A stretch of DNA of 11,918 bases from Pseudomonadota bacterium (GTDB lineage: Bacteria > Pseudomonadota > Gammaproteobacteria > Pseudomonadales > UBA5518), in NCBI GenBank assembly GCA_022705125.1, contig JAKJFB010000030.1, positions 1 through 11,918 on the forward strand, in the 5' to 3' direction. Under the pieces are notes generated by a model. That model saw nothing but the letters and a program-made list of their open reading frames with translations, did no database searches and was not told where the DNA came from. Position numbers and translations under genes: made by a program. Of this stretch, positions 6,728-11,918 are shown piece after piece; the first letter of the stretch is position 1, and each line of letters opens with the position of its first letter.

Positions 6728-7851
6728 ACCTGCTGATCGACGAGAACATTCCCGGCGCGCGCGAGGCCTTCGCGCGCTTTGGCAGCGTGCGCCTCATGGC
6801 CGGGCGCGCGATCGATGCCGCCGCCGTGCGCGATGCCGACGCGCTGCTGGTGCGCTCGGTCACGCGAGTCGATCGCGCGCTGCTGGCGGGCAGCCGCGTG
6901 CGCTTCGTCGCGACCGCGACCGCGGGCACGGATCATGTGCGCATCGCTGAGCTCGACGCGCTCGGCATCCGCTTCGCGCACGCCCCGGGCAGCAACGCGG
7001 ATTCCGTCGTCGATTACGTGCTGGGCGTGCTCGCGCTGGCGTACCCGGCGCCGCGGGGGCTGGCCGGACGCACGGTCGGCATCGTGGGTTGCGGGCAGGT
7101 GGGCGCTCGCCTGCTCGTGCGCCTGCGCGCGCTCGGCGTGGCGTGTCGCGTGTACGACCCGCTGCTCACGCGCGACATGCCGCCGGAATCCTGCGCGCTG
7201 CAGGAGACGCTGGCCTGCGAGGTGCTGAGCCTGCACGTGCCGCTCACGCGCGAGGGCGCGCACGCCACGCGTCACCTGCTCGGCGCGCGGGAACTGGCGC
7301 GCCTGCGCGACGATGCCCTGCTGATCAACGCCGCCCGCGGTCCCGTGGTGGACAATGCGGCGCTGCTCGAGGCCATGCGCCGGCGACCGGCGTTGCGCGC
7401 CGCGCTGGACGTGTGGGAGCACGAACCGCAGCTGGATCGCGCGCTGCTGGCGCGGGTACTGATCGGCACGCCGCACATCGCCGGCTATGCACACGACGGC
7501 AAGTTGCGCGGCGCGCGCCAGGTCTACGCGGCGTTGCGCGCCTTCCTCGGCGCCGGGGCCTCGCCCGCCGATCCGCCCGAGCTGCGCCCGGCGCCGGCCG
7601 GCGTGTTGCGGGCCGAGGACTGCGGCTCGTGGCAGCAGGCGGTGCTCGCCTGCTACGACCCGCGCGGCGACGACGCGCGCCTGCGCGCCGCGATGCTCGA
7701 CGAGGACGAGGGCGCGCGCGCCGCCGCCTTCGATCGCCTGCGGCGCGATTACCCGCTGCGGCGCGAATTCTCCGCCTGGCGCATCGGCACGGCCGCGGCG
7801 CCCGGCACGCCGGTGCACGCGGCACTGCTCGCGGCGGGCTTCGCCCCGTGA
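6724..7851 (+). CDS. pdxB: Erythronate-4-phosphate dehydrogenase
   Basis: PdxB oxidises 4-phospho-D-erythronate in the DXP-dependent route to pyridoxal 5'-phosphate, a route found mainly in gammaproteobacteria. The 375-residue product (about 378-380 in homologues) begins VNLLIDENIPGAREAF. It contains ATAGTDHV, APGSNADSVVDYVL, the Rossmann loop GIVGCGQVG (119-127), D145 for NAD ribose binding, INAARGPVVDNAAL with R205, DVWEHEP with E234 and TPHIAGY with H251, which together give the Arg-Glu-His catalytic set of D-2-hydroxyacid dehydrogenases. The C-terminal region (from about 285) is the PdxB dimerisation domain. The GTG start overlaps the exonuclease stop, and the TGA overlaps the next GTG, so both junctions are GTGA. 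Confidence 0.96.
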   Translation: MNLLIDENIPGAREAFARFGSVRLMAGRAIDAAAVRDADALLVRSVTRVDRALLAGSRVRFVATATAGTDHVRIAELDALGIRFAHAPGSNADSVVDYVLGVLALAYPAPRGLAGRTVGIVGCGQVGARLLVRLRALGVACRVYDPLLTRDMPPESCALQETLACEVLSLHVPLTREGAHATRHLLGARELARLRDDALLINAARGPVVDNAALLEAMRRRPALRAALDVWEHEPQLDRALLARVLIGTPHIAGYAHDGKLRGARQVYAALRAFLGAGASPADPPELRPAPAGVLRAEDCGSWQQAVLACYDPRGDDARLRAAMLDEDEGARAAAFDRLRRDYPLRREFSAWRIGTAAAPGTPVHAALLAAGFAP

Positions 7852-9008
7852 ACGAGGCCGAGATCTCGAGCGGGCAGGCGTTTCGCCTCGGGCTGATCGT
7901 GAATCCGCTGGCCGGCATCGGTGGCGCCGTGGGGCTGAAGGGCAGCGACGGTGCCGCGATCGTGGCCGAGGCGCGCGAGCGCGGCGCCGAGCCGCGCGCC
8001 CATGCGCGCGCCGTGCGCGCGCTGCGCATGCTCGCGCCGCTGGCCGGGCGCATCCGCATCCACGCCGGCGCCGGTGCCATGGGCGAGGATGCGGCGCGCG
8101 AGGCCGGCTTCGCCGTCGCGCTGGCGGGCGGCGCGATTCCCGCGCAGACCTGTGCGGCGCACACCGTCGCGCTCGCGCGAGCGCTCGCGGCGCTGCCGGT
8201 GGACCTGCTGCTGTTCGCCGGAGGCGACGGCACCGCGCGCGACATCTGCGGCGCCATCGGCACCGCGGTGCCCGCGCTCGGCATTCCCGCCGGCGTGAAG
8301 ATGCACTCAGGGGTCTACGCGGTCTCGCCCGAGGCGGCCGGCGAGATCGTGGCGCAACTCGTCGCCGGCACGCTGGTGCGCGTGGCGCCGGGCGAGGTGC
8401 GCGATCTCGACGAGGATGCCTTTCGCGCCGGGCGTGTCAGTGCGCGCCACTTCGGCGAGCTGCTGGTGCCCGAGGAAAGCCGCTACGTGCAGCACGTGAA
8501 GCAGGGTGGCGCGATCGCCGATGAGAGCGCGGTCGCGGATATCGCGGCCGAGATGACGCAGTACATCGAGCCCGGGTGCCTGTATATCCTCGGCCCCGGC
8601 ACCACCACTTTCGCGATCAAGCAGGCGCTGGGCATCGCGGGCACGCTGCTCGGTGTGGACGTGGTGCGCGACGGGCAGTGCCTTGCGCGCGATGCCGCCG
8701 AGGCACAGCTGCTGGCGCTGCTCGCGGCGCACGCCGGCCCGGCGGCCATCGTGGTCACCGCGATCGGCGGGCAGGGGCACGTGTTCGGTCGTGGCAACCA
8801 GCAGATCAGTGCGCGCGTGATCCGCGCCGTGGGCATCGCCAACATCACGATCGTCGCGACCCGCCACAAGATCGCCGCGCTCGGGGGGCGCCCGCTGCTG
8901 GCCGATACCAACGACGCCGATCTGGACCGCGAATTGCACCGCTACCTGCGCGTGGTCACGGGATACCGCGAGGCGATTCTCTACCGGGTCGGATACGACA
9001 CCCCGTAG
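7848..9008 (+). CDS. ATP-NAD kinase-like protein (COG3199 type)
   Basis: The 386-residue protein shows LGLIVNPLAGIGG (14-26) and FAGGDGTARDI (123-133). The GGDGT loop is the nucleotide-binding hallmark shared by NAD kinases, diacylglycerol kinases and 6-phosphofructokinases. The overall form, with a C-terminal region TAIGGQGHVFGRGNQQIS and a length well above that of NadK (about 290), fits the COG3199 'predicted ATP-NAD kinase' group, whose substrate is uncertain. It is not the housekeeping nadK. The GTG start overlaps the pdxB stop. A longer open frame upstream lies wholly within pdxB and is a shadow. The stop TAG (9006-9008) is part of the GTAG that begins a REP-like palindrome. It is the last gene of the seven-gene run. 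Confidence 0.85.
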   Translation: MNEAEISSGQAFRLGLIVNPLAGIGGAVGLKGSDGAAIVAEARERGAEPRAHARAVRALRMLAPLAGRIRIHAGAGAMGEDAAREAGFAVALAGGAIPAQTCAAHTVALARALAALPVDLLLFAGGDGTARDICGAIGTAVPALGIPAGVKMHSGVYAVSPEAAGEIVAQLVAGTLVRVAPGEVRDLDEDAFRAGRVSARHFGELLVPEESRYVQHVKQGGAIADESAVADIAAEMTQYIEPGCLYILGPGTTTFAIKQALGIAGTLLGVDVVRDGQCLARDAAEAQLLALLAAHAGPAAIVVTAIGGQGHVFGRGNQQISARVIRAVGIANITIVATRHKIAALGGRPLLADTNDADLDRELHRYLRVVTGYREAILYRVGYDTP

Positions 9009-9034
9009 GTCGCCATGAATGGCGACCCGCGGGG
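9001..9034. repeat. REP-like palindrome 4, possible bidirectional terminator
   Basis: GTAG (9005-9008) is followed by GTCGCCAT-GA-ATGGCGAC (9009-9026), an 8-bp stem. The outer bases CCCC (9001-9004) and GGGG (9031-9034) extend it into a long imperfect palindrome. It fills the 34-base gap between two convergent genes and includes the stop codon of the upstream one. A bidirectional 3'-end function is plausible. Confidence 0.55.
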
Positions 9035-9042
9035 CCTGGCGA

Positions 9043-10260
9043 TCAGACCTGGCTGTAGGTCTGCAGGAAGCGCCCGAGACGTCCGATCGCTTCCTCGAGG
9101 TCGGCCACCAGCGGCAGCGTCACGATGCGAAAGTGATCCGGGTCGGGATAGTTGAAGGCCGTGCCCTGCACCAGCAGCATCTTCTCCTGCGTCAGCAGGT
9201 CGAAGATCATCTTCTCGTCGTCGAGGATGCGGTGCACCTTCGGGTCGAGGCGGGGGAACATGTAGATCGCCCCCTTGGGCTTGGTGCAGCTCACGCCCGG
9301 GATCGCGTTGATCATCTCCCAGGCCTTGTCGCGCTGCTCGCGCAGGCGCCCGCCGGGCAGCACCAGGTCATTGATGCTCTGGTAGCCGCCGAGCGCGGTC
9401 TGGATCGCGTGCTGTGCCGGCACGTTGGCGCACAGGCGCATCGTGGACAGGATGTCCAGCCCCTCGATGAAATCGCGCGCCTTGTGCTTGGCGCCCGAGA
9501 TGATCATCCAGCCCGAGCGAAAGCCGGCCAGTCGATAGGTCTTCGACAGTCCGTTGAAGGTGATGCACAGCGGTTCGTGGGAGATGCTGGCGAGCGCCAC
9601 GTGCTTCGCGTCGTCGTAGAGGATCTTGTCGTAGATCTCGTCGGCGAGGATCACGAGGCCGTGCTCGATGGCGATCTGCACGATGCCCTCGAGGATCTCG
9701 CGCGGGTACACCGCGCCGGTGGGGTTGTTGGGGTTGATCACCAGGATGGCGCGCGTGCGGTCGGTGATCTTGGCGCGGATATCGGCCAGGTCCGGGTACC
9801 AGTCGGATTGCTCGTCGCAACGGTAGTGAACCGGCGTGCCGCCGGCCAGCGTAGTGGCGGCGGTCCACAGCGGGTAGTCGGGGGCGGGGATGAGAATCTC
9901 GTCGCCGGTGTTGGCGAGCGCCTGCGTCACCATCACGATCAGCTCGCTGACGCCGTTGCCGAGGTAGATGTCGTTGACCTCGACGTTGGGGATGCGCAGC
10001 TGCTGGGCGTACTGCATCACCGCCTTGCGCGCGGAATAGAGTCCCCTGGAGTCGCTGTAGCCCTGCGAATTCGGGATGTTGTGGATGACGTCGATGAGGA
10101 TCTCGTCGGGAGCCTCGAAGCCGAAGGGGGCAGGGTTGCCGATGTTCAGCTTGATGATGCGATGGCCCTCGTCCTCCATTGCCGCCGCGCGCGCATGTAC
10201 CGGACCGCGGATGTCGTAACAGACGTTGGCCAGCTTGTGGGACTTCAGGTATTCGCGCAT
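9043..10260 (-). CDS. alaA: Glutamate-pyruvate aminotransferase AlaA
   Basis: AlaA is a PLP-dependent class I aminotransferase that makes alanine from pyruvate and glutamate. The 405-residue protein closely follows E. coli AlaA (YfbQ, 405): NVCYDIRGPV near the start, KLNIGNPAPFGF, GNGVSELIV (102-110), PAPDYPLWTAA, VINPNNPTGAVY (174-185), ADEIYDKILYDD with D207, the PLP lysine K240 in FNGLSKTYR, and MRLCANVPAQHAIQTALGGYQS. The start gives MREYLKSHKLANVCYDIRG, in register with homologues. No clear Shine-Dalgarno sequence precedes it. A TATACT box lies 33 bases upstream. It is divergent from msrB, an arrangement I recall from Pseudomonas, and convergent with the NAD-kinase-like gene. Confidence 0.95.
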   Translation of the reverse strand: MREYLKSHKLANVCYDIRGPVHARAAAMEDEGHRIIKLNIGNPAPFGFEAPDEILIDVIHNIPNSQGYSDSRGLYSARKAVMQYAQQLRIPNVEVNDIYLGNGVSELIVMVTQALANTGDEILIPAPDYPLWTAATTLAGGTPVHYRCDEQSDWYPDLADIRAKITDRTRAILVINPNNPTGAVYPREILEGIVQIAIEHGLVILADEIYDKILYDDAKHVALASISHEPLCITFNGLSKTYRLAGFRSGWMIISGAKHKARDFIEGLDILSTMRLCANVPAQHAIQTALGGYQSINDLVLPGGRLREQRDKAWEMINAIPGVSCTKPKGAIYMFPRLDPKVHRILDDEKMIFDLLTQEKMLLVQGTAFNYPDPDHFRIVTLPLVADLEEAIGRLGRFLQTYSQV

Positions 10261-10292
10261 CGGTCGGGTTCTGGAGCGTGGATCGGGGCGCT

Positions 10293-10298
10293 AGTATA
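10293..10298 (-). promoter_or_regulatory. Candidate -10 box of alaA
   Basis: On the minus strand this reads TATACT, matching the -10 consensus at 5 of 6 positions, and would give a leader of about 25 bases before the alaA ATG. No matching -35 is seen at the usual spacing, so this is tentative. Confidence 0.4.
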
Positions 10299-10331
10299 GG
10301 CGATGGGTCGCGGCGCTTCCTATGGCGCAGG

Positions 10332-10353
10332 CCGCGCAGCGGGGCTGCGGCGG
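10332..10353. other. Hairpin in the alaA-msrB divergent region
   Basis: CCGCGCAG (10332-10339) pairs with CTGCGGCGG (10345-10353) around a 5-base loop, with one bulged G. It lies upstream of msrB without a T-tract. It may simply reflect base composition. No operator or regulator site is recognisable in the 142-base gap. Confidence 0.25.
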
Positions 10354-10385
10354 GGCGATTCGCGCATTTGTGCACAACAGCGGAT

Positions 10386-10394
10386 GGAGGAGGA
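10386..10394 (+). promoter_or_regulatory. Strong ribosome binding site of msrB
   Basis: GGAGGAGGA ends 8 bases before the ATG at 10403. This strong Shine-Dalgarno match decides the start in favour of [10 protein letters not shown] over an in-frame ATG at 10322, which would add 27 unrelated residues. Confidence 0.75.
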
Positions 10395-10402
10395 TCGAGG
10401 CA

Positions 10403-10801
10403 ATGAGCACGGAGAAGACCGAGGAGCAGTGGCGCGAGCAACTCACGCCGGAGCAGTTCAATATCTGCCGCGGCAAGGGCACGGAGCGCGCCTTCACCGG
10501 CAAGTACTGGGACACGAAGACGCCGGGCACCTACCGCTGCGCCTGTTGCGGCGAGGCGCTGTTCGATTCCGCCACCAAGTACGACTCGGGTTCCGGCTGG
10601 CCGAGCTTCTATGCCCCGGTAGCCGAGGCGGCGCTGAGCACCGAGACCGATTCGAGCCATGGCATGGTGCGCACCGAGGTCATGTGCCGCGGCTGCGGCG
10701 CGCACCTCGGACACGTGTTTCCCGACGGCCCGCGCCCCACGGGACTGCGTTACTGCATCAACTCGGCATCGCTGGAGCTCGAGGAACGGCGCGGGAAATG
10801 A
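10403..10801 (+). CDS. msrB: Peptide methionine-(R)-S-oxide reductase MsrB
   Basis: MsrB reduces the R-epimer of methionine sulfoxide in proteins, repairing oxidative damage in the cytosol with thioredoxin as reductant. The 132-residue product has the full family set: [13 protein letters not shown] (zinc cysteines C46 and C49), [10 protein letters not shown] (61-70), [16 protein letters not shown] (zinc cysteines C95 and C98), and [11 protein letters not shown] with catalytic C118. All four zinc ligands and the catalytic Cys are present. It uses Cys, not Sec. It is a single-domain enzyme, not fused to MsrA. A strong Shine-Dalgarno sequence supports the start. It is transcribed away from alaA and followed by tRNA-Glu about 110 bases downstream. 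Confidence 0.97.
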   Translation: MSTEKTEEQWREQLTPEQFNICRGKGTERAFTGKYWDTKTPGTYRCACCGEALFDSATKYDSGSGWPSFYAPVAEAALSTETDSSHGMVRTEVMCRGCGAHLGHVFPDGPRPTGLRYCINSASLELEERRGK

Positions 10802-10822
10802 CAAGCCCCGGCGCGCCCCGAC

Positions 10823-10836
10823 CGGCACTAGTGCCG
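10823..10836 (+). terminator. Small palindrome after msrB
   Basis: CGGCACTAGTGCCG is a perfect 14-base palindrome 22 bases after the msrB stop. As RNA it could form a 5-bp stem with a 4-base loop, but no T-tract follows. It is a weak terminator candidate only. Confidence 0.3.
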
Positions 10837-10852
10837 CGATGCGATGCCGTGC

Positions 10853-10881
10853 TTGACGCACTCCCGATGCGTTCATAGAAT
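10853..10881 (+). promoter_or_regulatory. Sigma-70 promoter of tRNA-Glu
   Basis: TTGACG (10853-10858) and TAGAAT (10876-10881) are separated by exactly 17 bases. The following GCGCCCC is a GC-rich discriminator, as in stable-RNA promoters subject to ppGpp control. A start near 10888 gives a short 5' leader before the tRNA at 10910. Confidence 0.8.
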
Positions 10882-10909
10882 GCGCCCCGTCCTAGCGATG
10901 TTGGTTTCT

Positions 10910-10985
10910 GTCCCCTTCGTCTAGAGGCCTAGGACACTGCCCTTTCACGGCGGTAACAGGGGTTCGAATCCCCTAGGGGACGCCA
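10910..10985 (+). tRNA. tRNA-Glu, anticodon UUC
   Basis: This is a 76-base cloverleaf nearly identical to E. coli tRNA-Glu. The acceptor stem is GTCCCCT (10910-10916) with AGGGGAC ending at 10981, and the discriminator base is G. The anticodon loop CTTTCAC has anticodon TTC at 10944-10946. The T-arm is CAGGGGTTCGAATCCCCT, and CCA (10983-10985) is encoded. The main visible difference from E. coli is CTGCC for CCGCC in the anticodon stem, which makes a G-U pair. It is a single gene, not flanked by rRNA in this window. Confidence 0.97.
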
Positions 10986-11023
10986 AATAAAAAGGCCGGC
11001 TTTATGCCGGCCTTTTTATTTGG
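10983..11023. terminator. Strong bidirectional terminator overlapping the tRNA 3' end
   Basis: An 18-bp perfect stem runs from 10983-11000 (CCAAATAAAAAGGCCGGC) and pairs with 11006-11023 around the loop TTTAT. It has a GC core, CTTTTTATTT on the 3' side and AAATAAAAAG on the 5' side, so it should terminate on both strands. The outer three bases on the left are the encoded CCA of tRNA-Glu. Confidence 0.92.
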
Positions 11024-11110
11024 TGAGCCCTACGGGCTCATGAGAACCCCTCGGGTTCGACAAATTGCGCAGCAATTTGGAACGAGCCGCGCAGGGCGAG
11101 CGCTTCGTTC
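11024..11110. repeat. Tandem array of four stem-loops after tRNA-Glu
   Basis: Four hairpins lie nearly back to back: TGAGCCC-TAC-GGGCTCA (11024-11040), GAACCC-CTC-GGGTTC (11044-11058), CAAATTGC-GCA-GCAATTTG (11061-11079), and an imperfect one with arms GAACGA (11080-11085) and TCGTTC (11105-11110) plus inner pairs. The first three stems are perfect with 3-base loops but differ in sequence. They begin directly after the tRNA terminator. No coding support is seen. Together with 11111-11309 this forms a gene-free stretch of more than 300 bases. Confidence 0.6.
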
Positions 11111-11125
11111 ACCTCCCATTCGGGT

Positions 11126-11176
11126 ATTCATGCAGCAGACACATCGCCGCGGATGTGTCACTATGCGCCCATGAAT
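11126..11176. repeat. Nested inverted repeat upstream of the RRM gene
   Basis: Outer arms ATTCATG (11126-11132) and CATGAAT (11170-11176) enclose a perfect inner 8-bp hairpin, GACACATC (11138-11145) with GATGTGTC (11152-11159) and a GCCGCG loop. It could be a protein-binding operator or an RNA structure. It lies about 134 bases upstream of the RRM start. Confidence 0.45.
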
Positions 11177-11309
11177 GCAGTCGATCTTCCTGCCTTCCCC
11201 TGATGAAGCGGGTCATTCTTCCCGCCGAATCGCTATCCGATAGTTCGTGCTCGTGCATATTCGATAGTGTCCTCTTCTACGCACAGCACATTTTTCTATC
11301 AGGATCTTT
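11177..11309 (+). promoter_or_regulatory. Probable leader/promoter region of the RRM gene
   Basis: This stretch is poorer in G+C than the rest of the window. It holds a direct repeat CGATAGT (11238-11244 and 11262-11268), a tandem TCGTGC (11245-11256), and TTTTTCTATC just before the Shine-Dalgarno sequence AGGA (11301-11304), five bases before the ATG. Several AT-rich hexamers exist, but none pairs with a good -35, so no promoter is assigned. RRM genes of this type are often cold-regulated through long leaders. That is family knowledge, not shown here. Confidence 0.4.
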
Positions 11310-11585
11310 ATGAATATCTATACCGGCAACCTGGCTTATTCCGTCTCCGACGCCGATCTGCGTGACGCGTTCGAGGCCTACGGCAAAGTCAGCTCTGCCA
11401 CTGTGATCATGGACCGCGCCACGGGTCAGTCCAAGGGTTTCGGCTTTGTCGAAATGGCAAACAATTCCGAAGCCGATACCGCGATCAAGGCCCTCAACGG
11501 CCGTGACCTCAATGGTCGCTCGATGAAGGTGAACCAGGCAGAGCCGCGCAAGGAAGGCGGCGGTGGCGGCGGTCGTCGCTTCTGA
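11310..11585 (+). CDS. Small single-RRM RNA-binding protein, glycine-rich tail
   Basis: The 91-residue protein consists of one RNA recognition motif and a short tail. RNP2 is IYTGNL (3-8) and RNP1 is KGFGFVEM (42-49), with the aromatic residues Y4, F43 and F45 expected to stack on RNA bases. The beta-alpha-beta pattern covers residues 1-78. The tail RKEGGGGGGRRF resembles the glycine/arginine tails of bacterial and cyanobacterial Rbp proteins and plant glycine-rich RNA-binding proteins, some of which are cold-induced. The likely role is an RNA chaperone or post-transcriptional regulator. Residue 5 is Thr where most family members have Val. Codon use is less G+C-biased than in its neighbours, as is common for highly expressed genes. 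It is monocistronic, with its own terminator downstream. Confidence 0.92.
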   Translation: MNIYTGNLAYSVSDADLRDAFEAYGKVSSATVIMDRATGQSKGFGFVEMANNSEADTAIKALNGRDLNGRSMKVNQAEPRKEGGGGGGRRF

Positions 11586-11608
11586 TCACTGTCTGATCGC
11601 TGTTTGAT

Positions 11609-11630
11609 GGCAACGGCGCCGTTTGCTTTT
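11609..11630 (+). terminator. Probable terminator of the RRM gene
   Basis: A hairpin centred on ACGGCGCCGT (11613-11622), with flanking GCA/TGC pairs and one bulged T, is followed by CTTTT. It lies 24 bases after the RRM stop. It is a reasonable intrinsic terminator with a short T-run. Confidence 0.55.
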
Positions 11631-11676
11631 GTGGCTTCGTCGCCGCGCGGATGCCATGGCCCCCGGCTCCTTCCCG

Positions 11677-11705
11677 TTTACGGGCGCGGCAAAGCGGGCT
11701 ACAGT
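11677..11705 (+). promoter_or_regulatory. Candidate promoter of the lipoprotein gene
   Basis: TTTACG (11677-11682) and TACAGT (11700-11705) are spaced by 17 bases, each matching consensus at 4 of 6 positions. The implied transcript would have a leader of about 90 bases. Confidence 0.35.
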
Positions 11706-11802
11706 TGAGACGCTGTTCAAGCAGCAGCGGGAAAGTGCACCAGGCTTTTGTCCAACCGCGGGAAGCAGACTGCTGCCCCCAGACAACACTCAAGGAATAC
11801 TC

Positions 11803-11918
11803 ATGAAATACGCGAAGATCAATGCAGCCGTTGTCGCCACCGTGCTGACGCTCACGCTGGCAGGTTGCGGCAAGGAAGAAGCACAGGAAGCCAAGAGCGC
11901 GGCGCAGGAAGCGGCGGG
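11803..11918 (+). CDS. Small lipoprotein, N-terminal part (runs off the window)
   Basis: The first 38 codons encode MKYAKINAAVVATVLTLTLA then GCGKEEAQEAK. This is a type II signal peptide with lipobox L-A-G-C and the lipidated Cys at residue 22. The residue after Cys is Gly, not Asp, so outer-membrane sorting by Lol is likely under the E. coli rule. The mature part begins with a charged Ala/Glu/Lys-rich stretch that could form a helix or coiled coil. The family is not recognisable from this fragment. AAGGA (11792-11796) lies 6 bases before the ATG. The end of the gene is outside the window. Confidence 0.82.
   Translation, partial: MKYAKINAAVVATVLTLTLAGCGKEEAQEAKSAAQEAA

Noticed and set aside
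9019..10299. Open frame of 426 codons on the plus strand opposite alaA
   Set aside because: It is a complete antisense shadow of alaA. Its His/Asp/Val/Arg-rich composition is what the reverse complement of a GC-rich coding frame gives.
10910..11110. Genomic island integrated at tRNA-Glu
   Set aside because: No integrase is present and no direct repeat of the tRNA 3' end is found downstream in this window. The intact terminator directly follows the tRNA.
11040..11174. 44-codon Arg-rich open frame (MRTPRVRQIAQQFG...)
   Set aside because: It starts inside a hairpin arm, has no Shine-Dalgarno sequence, and passes through the palindromic array, whose structure explains the sequence better. It would be worth reviving only if conserved or seen in proteomics.
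11065..11313. 82-codon open frame running up to the RRM gene
   Set aside because: It begins at TTG within a hairpin, has no ribosome binding site, has a Ser/Cys-rich unlikely composition, and covers the probable leader of the RRM gene.

Overview
This is a high-G+C stretch (about two-thirds G+C or more, judged by eye) of an ordinary bacterial chromosome. It is almost certainly from a gammaproteobacterium: PdxB, EpmC (YfcM-type), YheU, AlaA, a GcvR-like double-ACT protein and a near-identical copy of the E. coli tRNA-Glu are all typical of that class. Having aroC next to an MFS gene, and msrB divergent from an alaA-type aminotransferase, recalls Pseudomonas and its relatives. I cannot name the genus. 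I see no phage, transposase, CRISPR array or defence module.

Layout. (1) 1-63 is the tail of an unidentified gene. (2) 168-3211, plus strand, is a tightly packed set: aroC (chorismate synthase), an MFS transporter, a zinc-ribbon Nudix-like protein whose catalytic box is destroyed, and a 73-residue two-helix membrane protein. It ends at a cluster of three REP-like palindromes (3208-3286). (3) 3300-3824, minus strand, is a GcvR-like double-ACT protein. (4) 3949-9008, plus strand, holds seven genes chained by 4-bp overlaps or tiny gaps: exported methyltransferase-like protein, yheU, tusA, epmC, a 5'-3' exonuclease/flap endonuclease, pdxB and an NAD-kinase-like protein. It ends at a fourth REP-like palindrome. 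(5) 9043-10260, minus strand, is alaA, divergent from msrB (10403-10801). (6) 10910-10985 is tRNA-Glu(UUC) with a good promoter and a very strong terminator. (7) 10986-11309 has no convincing gene but contains a run of stem-loops and then the leader of a small RRM protein (11310-11585). (8) 11803 to the end is the start of a small lipoprotein gene.

Function. The plus-strand operon at 3949-9008 mixes translation and RNA modification (TusA for tRNA thiolation, EpmC for EF-P hydroxylation), PLP synthesis (PdxB), DNA metabolism (the exonuclease) and poorly understood proteins. Spacing suggests translational coupling, not one shared pathway. AlaA uses the PLP cofactor that PdxB helps to make, but this is a general metabolic link.

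Most unusual signals: REP-like palindromes whose leading GTAG supplies the stop codon of the upstream gene in both convergent gaps; a Nudix-family protein that looks like a pseudoenzyme; and a tandem hairpin array between tRNA-Glu and the RRM gene. I did not find a clear new multi-gene system.
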